Shown one piece after another: positions 1-12,179 of a DNA stretch of 64,000 nt (its first letter is position 1; each line of letters opens with the position of its first letter). The notes below the pieces were generated by a model. It was not told the origin of the DNA. It made no database searches and saw nothing but the letters and a program-made list of their open reading frames with translations. The DNA comes from Tethya wilhelma (taxonomy: Eukaryota > Porifera > Demospongiae > Tethyida > Tethyidae), in the NCBI GenBank assembly GCA_964030475.1, contig CAXIPT010000002.1:14194272-14258271 (forward strand). The letters run 5' to 3'. Both the position numbers and the translations under genes were made by a program.

Positions 1-630
1 ATAATTCATCAGCTACTTGGGAAATCAAGTTGACGACCCTAGACAAGTGTGCGTTATTTGGAATCCGAATGTTGCCTGCCTGCTTTACCTGAAGATTTCT
101 GGTTGTACTAAAGTCTCTGTAACCTTTCAGTCTTCAGTATTTAGGAGATGAATAGACTACTTTCAGGTTTGTTATGTAGTTGTCATTATAAGAAGATAAG
201 CAAAACAAGTAAATTTTGTTAGATACAGCTTCAGACTCCTAAGATGCTTCACTGAAGTAAATTTTGTTAGATACAGCTCCAGACTCCTGAGATGCTTCTC
301 TGAATATCCGTGTACATGTAACTAACATATACACACAAACTCAAATGTTATTCATAGAATAATGAAAAAATGAGAATAAAACAAGTAAAAAAACATTGGA
401 AGTGTATTAAGACATAGGAATGGCAAATCGTAAAAAGAACGCAAACAAGATGGAATGGCTCTTTGAATGTGTAAAGAATTATTCCTATGGGCAACATGAG
501 GGACTCAAACATGGAAAGAGAGTACTACATGCAGCCCACACAGGAAGAATTCTGCACACACACTTTGTGTTCTTTTTACAATTTGCCATTCCTATATCTT
601 AATACATTTCCAATGTTTTTTTTACTTGTT
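1..630 (+). mobile_element. Family A foldback element, 5' part outside the window
   Basis: Matches the 3' two thirds of the full copy at 19610-20664: TCATCAGCTACTTGGG, the GACGACCC..AAGTGTGCGTTATTTGG segment, then a hairpin whose outer arms are ACAAGTAAAAAAACATTGGA (381 on) and its complement ending at 630. The right arm has lost about 25 bases. A 50-base segment near 205-300 is directly repeated. Short ORFs here are hairpin sequence, not genes. Confidence 0.75.
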
Positions 631-634
631 TTAT

Positions 635-1784
635 ATCCTTATAGTTTCCTTATCAATCTCGTGGATACCAATGTAGAAAGATTTGTCTTCGGCTTCCTGT
701 ATACCGTACTCGCTTTAATTATTGGAACATTGGAAAATAAATATTTCTGCAACTGTTCACTAGTAATTAGAAAGCACTAAAAATAGAGACGGTCAAACGT
801 TTCAGTAATATAGAAACGTTTTAGTAAACTAACAAAACCTCGCCAAGATAGAAAAGTATCTTTCAACACCAGAAAAGAAACAATCCAGCATCCTGTGCTT
901 CCCTATTAAAGTAAGTCCCACTTTTGTCTGCAATTGGGTGTCTCGAAGGAAGTGGCCAAAACATTAATGAGCCTGCAGCCACCAAAGCGTGGTCCTGGAC
1001 GCCCACAAAAGCAATCTTTCTTTTGTTTTAATACATGAACAGTCTCTTTTTAGCCACTATACATGTACAAAGATTCGCCGTTCCAATATAGTTAGAATAA
1101 CCAAAAAATTCAATTTTTCTCTGTTCTATTCAATTAGAGAAAACGAAATATTTAAAATTTAGTGTTCCAATAATTAGAGTAATAAGTTGTTGAGAGCATG
1201 TGGAAAGAATTGATGCTTGATTGGAAGAGATGCTGCTGGTATTCAGTAATTGGGCTAATCTATACCTATTTGTACTAGTAAGTTAGCTTTACTGTATTAC
1301 TGGGTTTATAAAGTGTCAGTGTGTTCAGTCAGGGGGTAATGGTGCTTGTATCTTTGGAAAAATTAGCTTGCTATTCCACTTACTGTACATGGTTTCTAGT
1401 TGTGTGGGACTCATATTTAAGTACAAAACTGACTTAGTCACTGCTGAAAAGTCAGCACTAGCACTTAACTTTTGCATTAGTGAACATTGTATTGGTAGTT
1501 ACTACTTTTATTGGGTCAAGCTACCACTGGCCATCAAACTTTGGAGGTGTTTTTTTGTGGACTCCTCTATTCTGATTGTTTAGTCATTGGTAACTTTTTG
1601 CCTCTTTTGAAGTTTCTCACAGAACATAGTTTTGCACTGTATATACCTCATTCTTTAAATCTGCTTTATTTATATTTTATGTAGCATAAATTCAACACCA
1701 TGATATGATCCATATGGAGGGCTAGGGCTATTGTAATAATCATGTATTTTTTGTGACACATCTTGAGTTTTTTTTCTTCCATAG
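635..1784. other. No gene seen
   Basis: AT-rich sequence with short chance ORFs only. A transposase 5' region may lie here but no motif supports it. Confidence 0.6.
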
Positions 1785-2608
1785 ATGGGGAAAAGAAAGT
1801 TCAGGTTGAGTGTCGGCAGAAAGAATGAAGAACACAAGAGAAGGGGGTTCTACCTTGTTTGTATTCCTCTTCATCTAGTGTCAATTCCAAGTCATCCAAA
1901 CTCTATTCCCTCCTCTTTCCCGATCTCTCCACTTTTGACAGCATTTAAGAATGCTCTAGTTCAGTGAGATGACAAGATGCAGGAGAGTTCTGATTTTGAA
2001 CACTTTGCCTCAAGGTAACTTGTCAAGTTGTGTGCATTACATGTCAATGGATTCTGCATGTGTACATAAGGATTAAGTTTACATTTCTTGTGGTTATTGT
2101 ATAGGTTGGATTGTTGGTACTGTACAAGCTGTCCCCCGTTGCACATACTACAAGTTGGAGACTCCAGATACAGCTTTGATTTGGTGTTTACAACTTTAAG
2201 ACTGGACATTTGAATGTCAGGGTCAACAAATTAAACAAGAAGTTTGTCCTCAATTCTCCAGCCTTCCCTATCAAGTAAGTTCTGTTGCAGATCTAGAATG
2301 TGCATTGACCCATCTTAGTGGACTCAAAATCTGTCCTGGAAATGCCCATGTTAAGTTGAGTGACTTGTCAAAGACACAAGGAGGATGTTTCAAGGATGCT
2401 ACAGGTATGACAATATTGTTGTATACTAGCTGCTTAATAAAACGACAGTATAAACAAACTGAGTTTACTATACTAGTGTTTCAACGATTATGTCTTGATC
2501 TGTCAGGTTGTGTTGTAGCAGCTCATTTGATGTATCCACAATTCGCCACAAAACGTGTGATATTCTTGTTTTGTTGCATGAAGCCACCTAACATCAAAGG
2601 TACCGCTG

Positions 2609-2690
2609 TGCCAATATATGCCATATGGCACGGTAAAACTGTAGCATCAAAAGTGCCGGTGTGCCAATATATGCCATATGGCACAGGAAT
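2609..2690. repeat. Two direct copies of a 24-bp near-palindrome
   Basis: GTGCCAATATATGCCATATG plus GCAC occurs twice, about 50 bases apart. Related motifs (GTGCCAATAAAT..) recur in both strands of the hairpin at 3431-3583, so these are probably ends or remnants of the same MITE family. Confidence 0.6.
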
Positions 2691-3021
2691 TGTGTTGTTA
2701 GTAACAGCTGATTCTTTTCATGTGCCACTTAAGAAACAAGATAACAAGCCCACAATACGTCACTTCCCTAGGAACAAGCAGGTGCTCTATAGTAACGTGA
2801 CGTCAATTTGGATTCAGAAAAACCAGTGAGAAAAAGAGCGTGCAGCTAGTAGCTGTGCCCGAAAATGTTTCTTTGTTGCCAGAAAACTTTCTATTTTGCC
2901 AGAAAACTTTCTGTTACCCGAAAACTTGTCAATTTGAGTCGGAAGGTTAGTACTTGTTATCGTTTCAAGGTTCTTGAGATGGCAAACTTTCTCGTGTTCT
3001 TTTGGTGGATCATCTACCATA

Positions 3022-3367
3022 GGTGCCAACCTTCAGCAAAAAAATCCCGGCACATTAAAACTGCGCGCGCGAAAATTTTGAGCCATGCCCCCTTTACGTA
3101 TCGACAGGCCCATTTAATTGCAAAAGTACAAAGTGCAATTACAATCTTAGCGTGGCTAGCGCTTCAGTAAGTAAAGATTATTGCTTTGTTAGCCTTTTTA
3201 GGTAGTTTTAGGACAGTATAGAGTTGAAAAGGCTGAGTTTTTGAGAAAAATGGTTGCATTTTTCTGGGAAAAGTGCAATTCTGTCTGAAATCCGGGACAT
3301 TTCAGGTAAATTTGGATTTCCGGGCGGGACATGGGACTGAGGCTTCAAATCCGGGACAGTTGGCACC
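3022..3367. mobile_element. TA-flanked MITE, TIR GGTGCCAAC
   Basis: Starts GGTGCCAAC and ends GTTGGCACC, flanked by TA on both sides (3020-3021, 3368-3369), as for Tc1/mariner-type insertions. The interior has no coding potential. It sits within the decayed P-like transposase, so it inserted after or during its decay. Confidence 0.65.
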
Positions 3368-3430
3368 TATGATCTACACAGAAATTAGTTCGCTAGCCAT
3401 TGTAGTACACAATTCAACCTTTCTTCATGC

Positions 3431-3583
3431 AACAAATTACTTATTGCATGGGCTTCTCTCGTGCCAAACGGATTTATTGGCACAGTAGTGCCGTAGAACC
3501 CTCGGGCCTACGGCCCTCGGGCACTACGTCACTACTGTGCCAATAAATTCCGTGTGGCACTCGAGCCCATGCAATAAGTAATA
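3431..3583. repeat. Perfect-arm hairpin element
   Basis: Arms of about 55-60 bases read ATTACTTATTGCATGGGC... and its complement, around a GC-rich loop with a second small palindrome (CCTCGGGCCTACGGCCCTCGGG region). It contains the motif GTGCCAATAAAT..TGGCAC in both orientations. No transposase. A foldback MITE or a simple inverted duplication. Confidence 0.7.
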
Positions 3584-4013
3584 CTAAGTGACCAGCACAT
3601 GATATTCTCATTGTACAGAATATTGCAAAACTCTGCACGCTTTTCTTTGTGAAGTATCAACTCTCTCTCACCAAAGTTCCGAAACTGATAGAACTGCTCC
3701 TGATAGCCATGTGAACTACCGGTATTTGTCAAACCCAGAGAAGAATGAGCGGCTTCAATACTTGCATCATCTCCAATGTTGTACCAAAGTGCAACTTGTA
3801 CAACTGCAGAAAAAGCTTGAGCATGCAATTGAGAAGAAAAGTGTTGAAGTCGACGAAGGTACCAGCAGAGATCTCCAAGCTATTATGACAGAAATCTCAT
3901 CTCATGTATCTCAAAGCTTCCCAGAGAACTCAGTTAAACGACTTTTTTGGGCGCAACAACAGAAGGCTCTTAGCATGAAGAACGCAAGCACGATGAAGTG
4001 GCATCCCTTAACT

Positions 4014-4710
4014 CTGGGTAGTTAAGGCAGGGGTCAATTAAAAATCAACCAAAAATGTACCAAATGAAACAACTTCTTACACCAAGTACAAATGTCATGG
4101 CCCAAATTTGATAATATATTACTTGTATTCAACCTTTCTTTTTCATGTTTTCAAAATTTGGTAATTGGATTATGAATATTCATTAAGTTATTGAGCAATG
4201 AACAAAACACCTTAATTTATGAATAATTAATTAGGCGGTACGGTAAATTAGTTGCTACGGCAACTGAATTCGCACAAAATATTCTAATTATGATAAACTT
4301 TGTCATATTAAAATTATGAGAAAAAATATTGCACAGCTTGTGAGTTACGACCGAGAAGGTGGTATCGGCAGGTGTGCATTATATGGAAAACCTTGAATAA
4401 CTTTGAAGCGAATAAGCGGGTCTGGTCATAATTTTAATAGAATGTTTAAAATCGAAGTTAAAATTGTTTGACAAATTCTGGTTGCCATAGCAACAACTTT
4501 AACGAGTCGCCTAATTAATTATTCATATTTTCACTAATTATGCAAATATGTAAATGTCACATGACCTGATTTTAATTTCAATTAATTATTCTTACTTTAA
4601 CAAATATACGTGCAAGGTTTGAAGTCATATTGTAACGAAGTTATTAAAGTTCTGAATATTAATTAGTTTTCAATTAAGGCACATTTTTGACCCAGGCCTT
4701 AACTACCCAG
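4014..4710. mobile_element. AT-rich TIR MITE inside the P-like transposase
   Basis: Begins CTGGGTAGTTAAGGC and ends with its exact complement; the inverted repeat continues imperfectly through GGGTCAA and an AATTAA stretch. 697 bases, no ORF. It interrupts the transposase just after its KWHP block. Target duplication not clear. Confidence 0.6.
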
Positions 4711-5785
4711 AAAATGATAAATTGGTGCCTGTACCTTTATCTCCTGTCAGGCAAAGCAAATAAAACGCTTCGCTCATCTGGTTGCATCAAGCTCCCTTCA
4801 CAATGAATCCTGCGAGATTATACATACTGCTTAAATTTCTCTGCGGGGTTCTGTAGACGAACATTTGATGAAAGTAGCAAAATCAATATGCATCTCCTGA
4901 AATTCCAACCATCACTCGAGTCTGGAGAAAGCCAAGAGAAACTTGCTAAAACTATGTTTGCTTTCATGGTGAGAGGCCTGCTTTCTCCTTTGGAATTTCC
5001 CTATGCTCAACTGCCATGCCCCAATGATGTGACAGGTGACCTGCTATTTGATCCCCTATCAAACGACTTGAGCTGAAAGTGCTTGCCATGACAGCAGATG
5101 AAGCATCCACTAACCGGCGACTTTTAGAGATTCACAACTAAGATGACATATATACAAAGTCACCAATCTGTATGCTTCAGATGGTAGGAGTGTTCTTTTT
5201 TTTCGGACCCACTACACCTTATGAAAACAGTGAGAAATTGTGTGGCTAGTAAGAGTCAGAAATTGTGGGTAAGTTAAATGTGTTCACAGCATGGGAGTGC
5301 ATTTTGTCCTAGATTAGTTGTTCATTGCTTCAATACTTACGTTTGCAGTGTAATGGGAGTGAAATCAAGTGGAAAAACATTGCTGACCTGTATTATCATG
5401 GAACTGGTTGCGAGACAGATACCCCTGGAGCTCCTTGCTTTGTACACAAACCCAAGTAAAAACACATACATCTTACATTGTTGTCTAAGATACGTGTAGA
5501 CCTCGCAGTTCAGGTGAGTGTTCAAGAATGGCAAAGAACAAATTACTCTGTAAAATAATAGTAGCTGAGTCTTTAAAATTAATTCTATTGTTGCAGGTGC
5601 TCAGCAGTACTGCTGATAGGAGGTGAAGAAGCCCAAGAAACTACTAAGTTTGTGGGCATGTTTGACAATTTTTTTTGACTGCCTCAATGCTAACAGCTTT
5701 GAGAAAGGAAAGCACTCGAGAAAGCTGTTCCAGAATCCTTACATTTATGTTAACCCACATGCCATTATCACCAATTTTGAATATT

Positions 5786-6772
5786 ACAAGTACAAAAAAC
5801 ATTGGAAATGTAACGAGACACAGGAATGATTAAATAGTAAAAAGAACGCAAAAAAGATGGAATGGCTGTTGAGTGTGTGTAAAATTCTTCCTGTATAGGC
5901 TGCATTTAACAATCTCCTTATTGATTTTGCCCACAGGAAGAATTCCTTACACACTCTAACAGCCATTCTATCTTCTTTGCATTCTTTTTACGATTTAGCC
6001 ATTCCTGTGTCTCATTACATTATTTCCAATGTTTTTTGTACTTGTTTGTTCTCATTTTTCCATATTTCTACAAATCACAATTGAGTTGGTGTGTGTAGGT
6101 GGCTACTGAGCTAGTAGTCTGGCAAGCCAGACTGTGGCCGGGCTGCTGAGTAAGTTCAAGTGTAGCCTGCTTGATACTGAAGTGTAACACACATCTCAGA
6201 CATTTGGAGGCAAGAGCTGTATCATAAGATTTACTTGCCTTTCTATATGTTATGATAATTAAAGTCCTGATTCATCTCTTAAGAAAAGCAACCAGGTATC
6301 ACAAAATAGTTCCAGGCAACTTGCATTTAAATTCCAAATAGCACACACTTTTTTTCCAATTCATGAGTGTAGAAATTAATGGCGGCCGTATGGAGGAGTC
6401 GCTTTTCGCAGCTACTTAGCGAGAGGCACTAAAAACCGATGGCAAAAGTGACTGACCCAGAAGAAACCAAGTTCGTTCGTTCAAGAATCAGCTTTTAAAA
6501 GTGAATAGTCTCTGAGAAAACTTGAGCCAAGATAGAAGAAGAACAAGAAAAAGGAGAAAATTGTAGGTTTTGCATGTTTGTGTTTGTTACTTTAGCGATG
6601 GTTTTAGGCCATGTTTTTGGGCTTATTAGAAAGAGTAAGAGCTAAATAGTAGCTTAAAAAGCCTTTTAGTGCTAAGCGCTTAGCTTTTTGCCGAGTTATT
6701 CACGTGAATATTTGTATTGCGCTAATGGGCCATCCGTGCCATTCCTGTGTACCCAGTACTACCGTACTGGGA
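5786..6772 (-). mobile_element. Family A foldback element
   Basis: Full-length copy in minus orientation: hairpin end at 5786-6060, palindromic end CCCAGTACTACCGTACTGGG at 6752-6771. It lies between two blocks of the P-like transposase and so inserted into it. No protein coding capacity. Confidence 0.8.
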
Positions 6773-7335
6773 ATGAATAAGAGGGTTTTTGGAATATCTG
6801 GAAAAATGAAAGACAAGTGTCCAGAACCATGAAGGCTACTCTAAACTGGAGAAAAAGATAGCCCAGAAACTCTCTTAGGAATCAAAATGACTGGTGAGAG
6901 ATAAATTTACTACAATAATTCTTATGCTGAATATTTACATAATAATCTATTATCGTTTAGTCAAATCATTTGTGGAATTGGTCCACTACCTCTTTTCTCT
7001 ACCTGGAGTTCGTGTGTTTCTCAGTGAGAAAATCTGTCAAGAGAAATTCTTCGGATGCCAGCGTCAACGTGGAGGGGTAAATGACAACCTGAATGCTATG
7101 CAATTCTATCCAAACACTCAAGCCCTGAGAACAATTAGTGGTGTTTGCCATGATGTGCATAGAAACTGCGTGGATTGAAGTGATCAGCACCAATTGACTG
7201 GAAAATAGAGTGCACCTCCCAAGCGATCTAGAAGAACCAAGAATGCTATATACCTCTGAGAAATTAGAACTATGTCGCTACATGTTAACTCAGTTTTATT
7301 TGATGTATATACATAATAATATTATGCAAACAACA

Positions 7336-7840
7336 CTATACTTTAGATGTAAAAAGTTCTTTTTGCAATCCCTTGGATCGTCCAGTAATTTTTTCCGCTG
7401 TTTTTTGACAATTTAAGGAAAAGGAGAAACCACGTATAGTCACCCAATGTTCCATGATTCGTTTCAAAAGCTCAGTAGCTACAGCTTCATCTATATCGAG
7501 TGACACAATAGACCTAAAAGTGACATCTTCAAATTTTGTGATGATCATATCAATGAGTTTTGACATCTCCCTCCACTAATTGCTTGTGCATTAGAAACTG
7601 TCAGTTGAGTCTTCTGTGGAGGAATTCCAGCATCCTTCAAAACAATTATCCACTTCCGAACAAAGTTGTCAGATGTTTGGATTGCATGGTACTGGCCTCA
7701 CATGGGTGGTTTGAGCATTAGATTTTAAGGCTTTGCTAAGATCAACAACAATCGAGTTCAACTTGATCTGGCCTTGTCCTGATTTGCATGATTGTCCGTC
7801 CATGCAAGTAGAAACTCAGCAGTGATGCCAACCTTAAAAT
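7336..7840 (-). pseudogene. Unassigned coding-like fragment
   Basis: 76 codons at 7336-7566 (ending HWVTIRGFSFSLN...RSKGLQKEL) preceded, after one frameshift, by FVRKWIIVLKDAGIPPQKTQ and about 20 further codons with stops. Composition is protein-like. I do not recognise the family; probably transposon-derived. Confidence 0.35.
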
Positions 7841-9611
7841 GATTATAGAGTGAGATTGGTCCAAGAAATGTGTGAGACTAGCTATCTTATTGCACCTGAA
7901 TGATATTTCTAGCTAATATTTAATGTTTTAGAGTTTGCAAAAAAAGTAAATATTGTTCATTGTAACAATAATTATTTACTTACTGTGTCTTGACTCTTGT
8001 TCCTTTGTAGGGGTCCTGGTAGCACCATACATGTTAGAGTGCTGACTAGCGTGGCACTTATCTTGCAAAATAAATGTTTGTTAACTCAACAAACAATTTC
8101 ACGTGATCAAATGGTATTATAGTATATCATTGTCACATGATCAGTGAAGTTGTATGCGTGGGAGCGTGATGAGAATAGGCTCAAATGTGTGTGTCTCACA
8201 CTAAATGCATGAGAGTTAGCATGTCTTACTCAGCGGACTTTCTTGATGCTTGACCTAGTGATGATATTTTAAAACCTTCATCTTCAGTCACATGTGTAAC
8301 AGCTTTTCTAAGCAACTCAAGATTTGCTGCATGTATACAGAAGCATCGATAATATGACATAACCACTCATTTATGTATATTTTGATCACACAGCCTAGTA
8401 TACAATGCTTATATGTAAACTTACATGGTAAAACAAGGCTTTGCGCATTTGTAGCTATGCTAAGATGAGACATAAGAAGATCTTGAATATGACACTTTAG
8501 TACCTGCTCTTGATATGACGATGGGTTTCAATTAGAAATTTGAGTCAGCTTTTAGGTGGAGTTTACCTGACAACTTCCAGTACAACGCGGAGTGTGCTTG
8601 TTAATTGTGTGAGAGTGTGTGTGTTAATTGTGTGAGAAACACGCTGTTTCTGATCCCTTAGCCTAAACTATCTATGGTTTTGAGTTCACTAGTAGCTAGT
8701 GTTACAAGCTGTGACGACTGCAGAATTTTTAGCAGCAGATTTTTAACACCATTACTGGCAGTTTGCTTACTTCTTCTTTAGGAGCCTAGAGCTTTGAATT
8801 GTCACCAGGCCTTTGTAATTTTGAACATATCAATTTATGGGTTGACTCAGTAAACTCATTACAATTCCGGTGGTTTTTATTGCATTTGCACATACAATCA
8901 TTTACCATACAATCTTTCCTGTGTCAATTCAACAAGCAAACAAAACAGGCCAAGTGAATGTTCAGGCTGATCAAATAAGTAAAAATTCAGCCTTGGCAGT
9001 TAGCCCTGTCTTTTTACTAACTTTCAAGATTGAAGGTGTACCATTCAATATATGCAACTGTCAATAGTTATCTCCCATTTAATGTTGCACTGAATTGGGA
9101 AGCAAATGAAATCCCAAGGAAGGAAATGTCCACAATTACGTCAAACATCAGCTCATCTGTATGGAAAAGGAGGGTACAATGAGTTGAACATCATGGCAGA
9201 ATCCACTGGCGAACCACTTGATTTGAAAGGCCTAAAATGATTAACAGAGCAGTAGTGTCCGTTGTACAGATAACAACTATCCCTGCAAGGAAAGGATACT
9301 TCATCCAAGCAAAACTAGATCAAATTTAAAGTTCCTTTCTAGTGAGAAAGCATTCATCCGAAGTTCAATGGAGGCACTTCTCACTAACTAATACCACTCT
9401 AAAACAATGGTTTTGTATTCTCAAACCCCAACTTAGAAAGGATTAGTAAAAAACTTCTGGCCAGTGTATTCGTGATAATGAGGAAGAAGTTACATGTGCT
9501 CAGCTAAAATCTGTTGAGGAGCCAAACCCCACACCCCAACATGAAGGTATAGGTTAAGCAACGGTTACTAAATGTGACCAAAACTAGTATTAATATTATG
9601 CAAAAGTATAT
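7841..9611. other. No gene seen
   Basis: AT-rich, no ORF with recognisable motifs. A GTGTGAGAGTGTG-type simple repeat is at 8598-8632. Confidence 0.6.
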
Positions 9612-9616
9612 ACCAC

Positions 9617-9979
9617 CAGTGGCGGATCCAGAAAATTAGAATGGGGGGTTCAAAAATATTTGCGCGCAAAGCGCACAGCAAATTTTTGAAACCCACGCCC
9701 CCATTTTGCGTAAACCACACCCATTCCACGTGATTTAGCTCCACCCATTTTTAATCTGAGCAGAGTGAACTCGCACTACGTAGCTGCTGAGCTCTCTCAA
9801 GTGTCTTCTTAGCTGTTTTTGTGCAAGAAATTCTCTTTATAGGCTTATTTGGCTGTGATAAAGTGTCAATCAAGATTCTAAAGTAAGTCACTTTGCGTAT
9901 AAATGCACAATGAATAATTGAATTTCTAGGCAAAAGGGGGGTGCAGCTGACCCCCCTTCCCCCCCTGGATCCGCCACTG
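9617..9979. mobile_element. MITE with TIR CAGTGGCGGATCCAG
   Basis: Starts CAGTGGCGGATCCAG and ends CTGGATCCGCCACTG, flanked by ACCAC at 9612-9616 and 9980-9984 (5-bp duplication). No intact coding sequence. A related partial end (GTGGCAGATCCAG) lies at 28873-28890. Confidence 0.75.
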
Positions 9980-9984
9980 ACCAC

Positions 9985-10711
9985 AGGAAGAATTCCTTAC
10001 ACAGCCATTCCATTTTGTTTCCTTTCATTTTATGATTTAGGCATTCCTGTGTCTCAATACATTTTTAATGTTTCTGTTACTTGTTTGTTCTCATTTTTCA
10101 TTATTCTACAAATCGCGTTTGAGTTTGTGTGTACTAAGCTATGCCGCAAGTTGAGTAGTCTGCTTGAAACTGAAATGAAACACATATCTCAGTCTATATC
10201 ATAAGATTTACATATTATAATTTAAGAAAGTATTCACCAAGAAGAACAACCAAGTATCACAGAATATTTCCAGGCAACTTGTATTTGAATTCCAAACAAC
10301 ACACACTTGTGTGTGGAAAGGGTCGTCAATTTAATTTCTCAGTGAATTATACATAAGTGTAGAAATTAATGGCAGCGATAGGAGCTACTCAATAAAAAGC
10401 ACAAAAAAACAATGACAAAAGCGACTGAAGACAGAGATACCTTTTAAGAATCAGCGTGAGCGGTCTCTGTCTTGCCAACATAGAAAAATAAGAAGATGGA
10501 GAAAATTGGAAGTTTGGCATAGTTTAGTTTTTTACTTTAGCGATGGTTTTAAGCCATTTTTTAGGCTCATTAGAAAGAGAAAGAACTAAATAGTAGCTTA
10601 ATTGAGAAGCCTTTTAGAGCCAAGCACTCAGTTTTTGCAGAGTTATTCGCGTGAATATTTGTATTGTGCTAATGGGCAATCCATGTGTACCCAGTACTAC
10701 TGTACTGGGAA
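9985..10711 (-). mobile_element. Family A foldback element, one hairpin arm missing
   Basis: Begins inside the hairpin arm (ACAGGAAGAATTCC) at the edge of the MITE at 9617-9979 and runs to the palindromic end near 10711. The other arm is lost. The short ORF at 10602-10910 straddles its end and is not a gene. Confidence 0.7.
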
Positions 10712-11816
10712 TTCTAGATGGGCTAGAGTATTGTCTAACACTCTGCTCAAGCACACAAACTCTCAATCAAACTTAATAACAATCACAAATGTACAATCAA
10801 TCAAGAAGACTGAAGGTAACTCACAAACTAGTAAAAAACAGCTTCACTTATACATACAATCCAGACAATCTAGATCAGTAAACCAGTTAAATCAGTACAA
10901 AGTCAACTAGGCAAGCATAAACTTGCACAAAACTAGTAGATATACAGTCTACATACAACAAACAATTCTCACACAAATTAGCCACAAGAGTTTGCAGGCA
11001 AAAACTTGGCCAGGATCCTTAAAAGTACTACCAACTAACACGCATAATTATACAGTAATAATAATAGTGTATTATTATCATCTTAATTAATGAGTATTGT
11101 TCCTAATACAGTTTCAGAAGAACAATGATCATAGCTACCCACAACAATTATGTTGCGTAGGATATTTTTTTAGCATTCCTGAAAAAGTTTTTTGCTCATT
11201 TTGCTACTGTATTGAACAGAACAGCTTGCCATGACCTGTCTTCAATTATTGCAATAATTAGTATGACCTCATATATATAGACTCCTCCACAATTAAAGGT
11301 CAGCCCAGTCTAGTCCAGTCCAGTGTTAACAGACTACCCAAATTGTCTATACACTGGATTTATCACAAATTTCTTTGATGACAACTTCAGAAAAAACAAA
11401 CTGAACACCTAACATTTTGAAGCCTGAATTTTTATCACATATTTTTCTCACCAAAAATGAACATTACTTGTTATGTTTGCTTTAGTTGCTCATTATTAAT
11501 GTCTCTTATTAAGTGACAAGATACAGGGTAAAAAGTGCCTTCTCAGTACAGCATTCAATACTTATAAATTATTCATAAGATTTGGAATTGATGACCCTTT
11601 CCATACAGACGACTGTGCATTATTTAGAATCCACACATTCAATGTTGAAGCTTACCTAATATATCTGGTAATATTGATATCTAAAGATGTTTTGCTACCT
11701 ATTTAAGAGTAAATTTTGGTTGAAACACCTAGACTAATGTAGAGCAATGTAAAAGAAGAGCAAAGAAAGCTGCTGAAACTTGATAATTGCAGATAGAAGT
11801 TCATATTAGTACATAA
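10712..11816. other. No gene seen
   Basis: Low-complexity AT-rich sequence between two family A copies. Confidence 0.6.
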
Positions 11817-12179
11817 TTCCCAGTAGAGTAGTACTGGGTACACAGGAATGGCACAAATGGTCCATTAGTACAATACAAATATTCACACAAATAACTGCAA
11901 AAACTGAGCGCTTAGCACTAAAAGCTACTATTTAGTGCTTTCTCTTTCTAATGAGCCCAAAAACATGGCCTAAAACCATCGCTAAAGTAACAAACACATG
12001 CATGCCAAAGCTCCAATTTACTCCATTTTCTTCTTCTATCTTGGCTCGATCAACTTTTCTCAGAGACAATTCACTTTCAGAAGCTGATTCTTGAATGGAC
12101 GAACGAACTTGGTTTCTTCTGGGTCAGTCGCTTTTGCCATCTGTGTTTAGCGCCTCTCATTGAGTAGCTAGATAGAAGG

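Larger units (their letters stand above)
1785..7260 (+). pseudogene. P-element/THAP9-like transposase, decayed and interrupted
   Basis: Blocks on the plus strand keep the order of a P-element-type (Tnp_P_element/THAP9-related) transposase: possible N-terminus 1785-1966; RYSFDLVFTTLRLD near 2160-2200; HLSGLKICPGNAHV at 2306-2405; a coiled segment then LFWAQQQKALSMK.A.TMKWHP at 3711-4015; AKTMFAFMVRGLLSPLEFPY...GDLLFDP at 4890-5075; a broken block near 5340-5450; DCLNANSFEKGKHSRKLFQ.P at 5620-5760; then, after a nested element, SFVELVHYLFSLPGV and FFGCQRQRGGVNDN at 6960-7178. The last two blocks are the C-terminal signature of the family. Stops, frameshifts and at least four inserted elements make it nonfunctional. 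Family assignment is from recalled motif order, not a search. Confidence 0.6.

Noticed and set aside
1368..1583. 71-codon hydrophobic ORF
   Set aside because: AT-rich chance frame with no homologous motif and no splice context.
3532..3828. 98-codon minus-strand ORF
   Set aside because: Shadow of the P-like transposase block at 3711-4015 on the plus strand.
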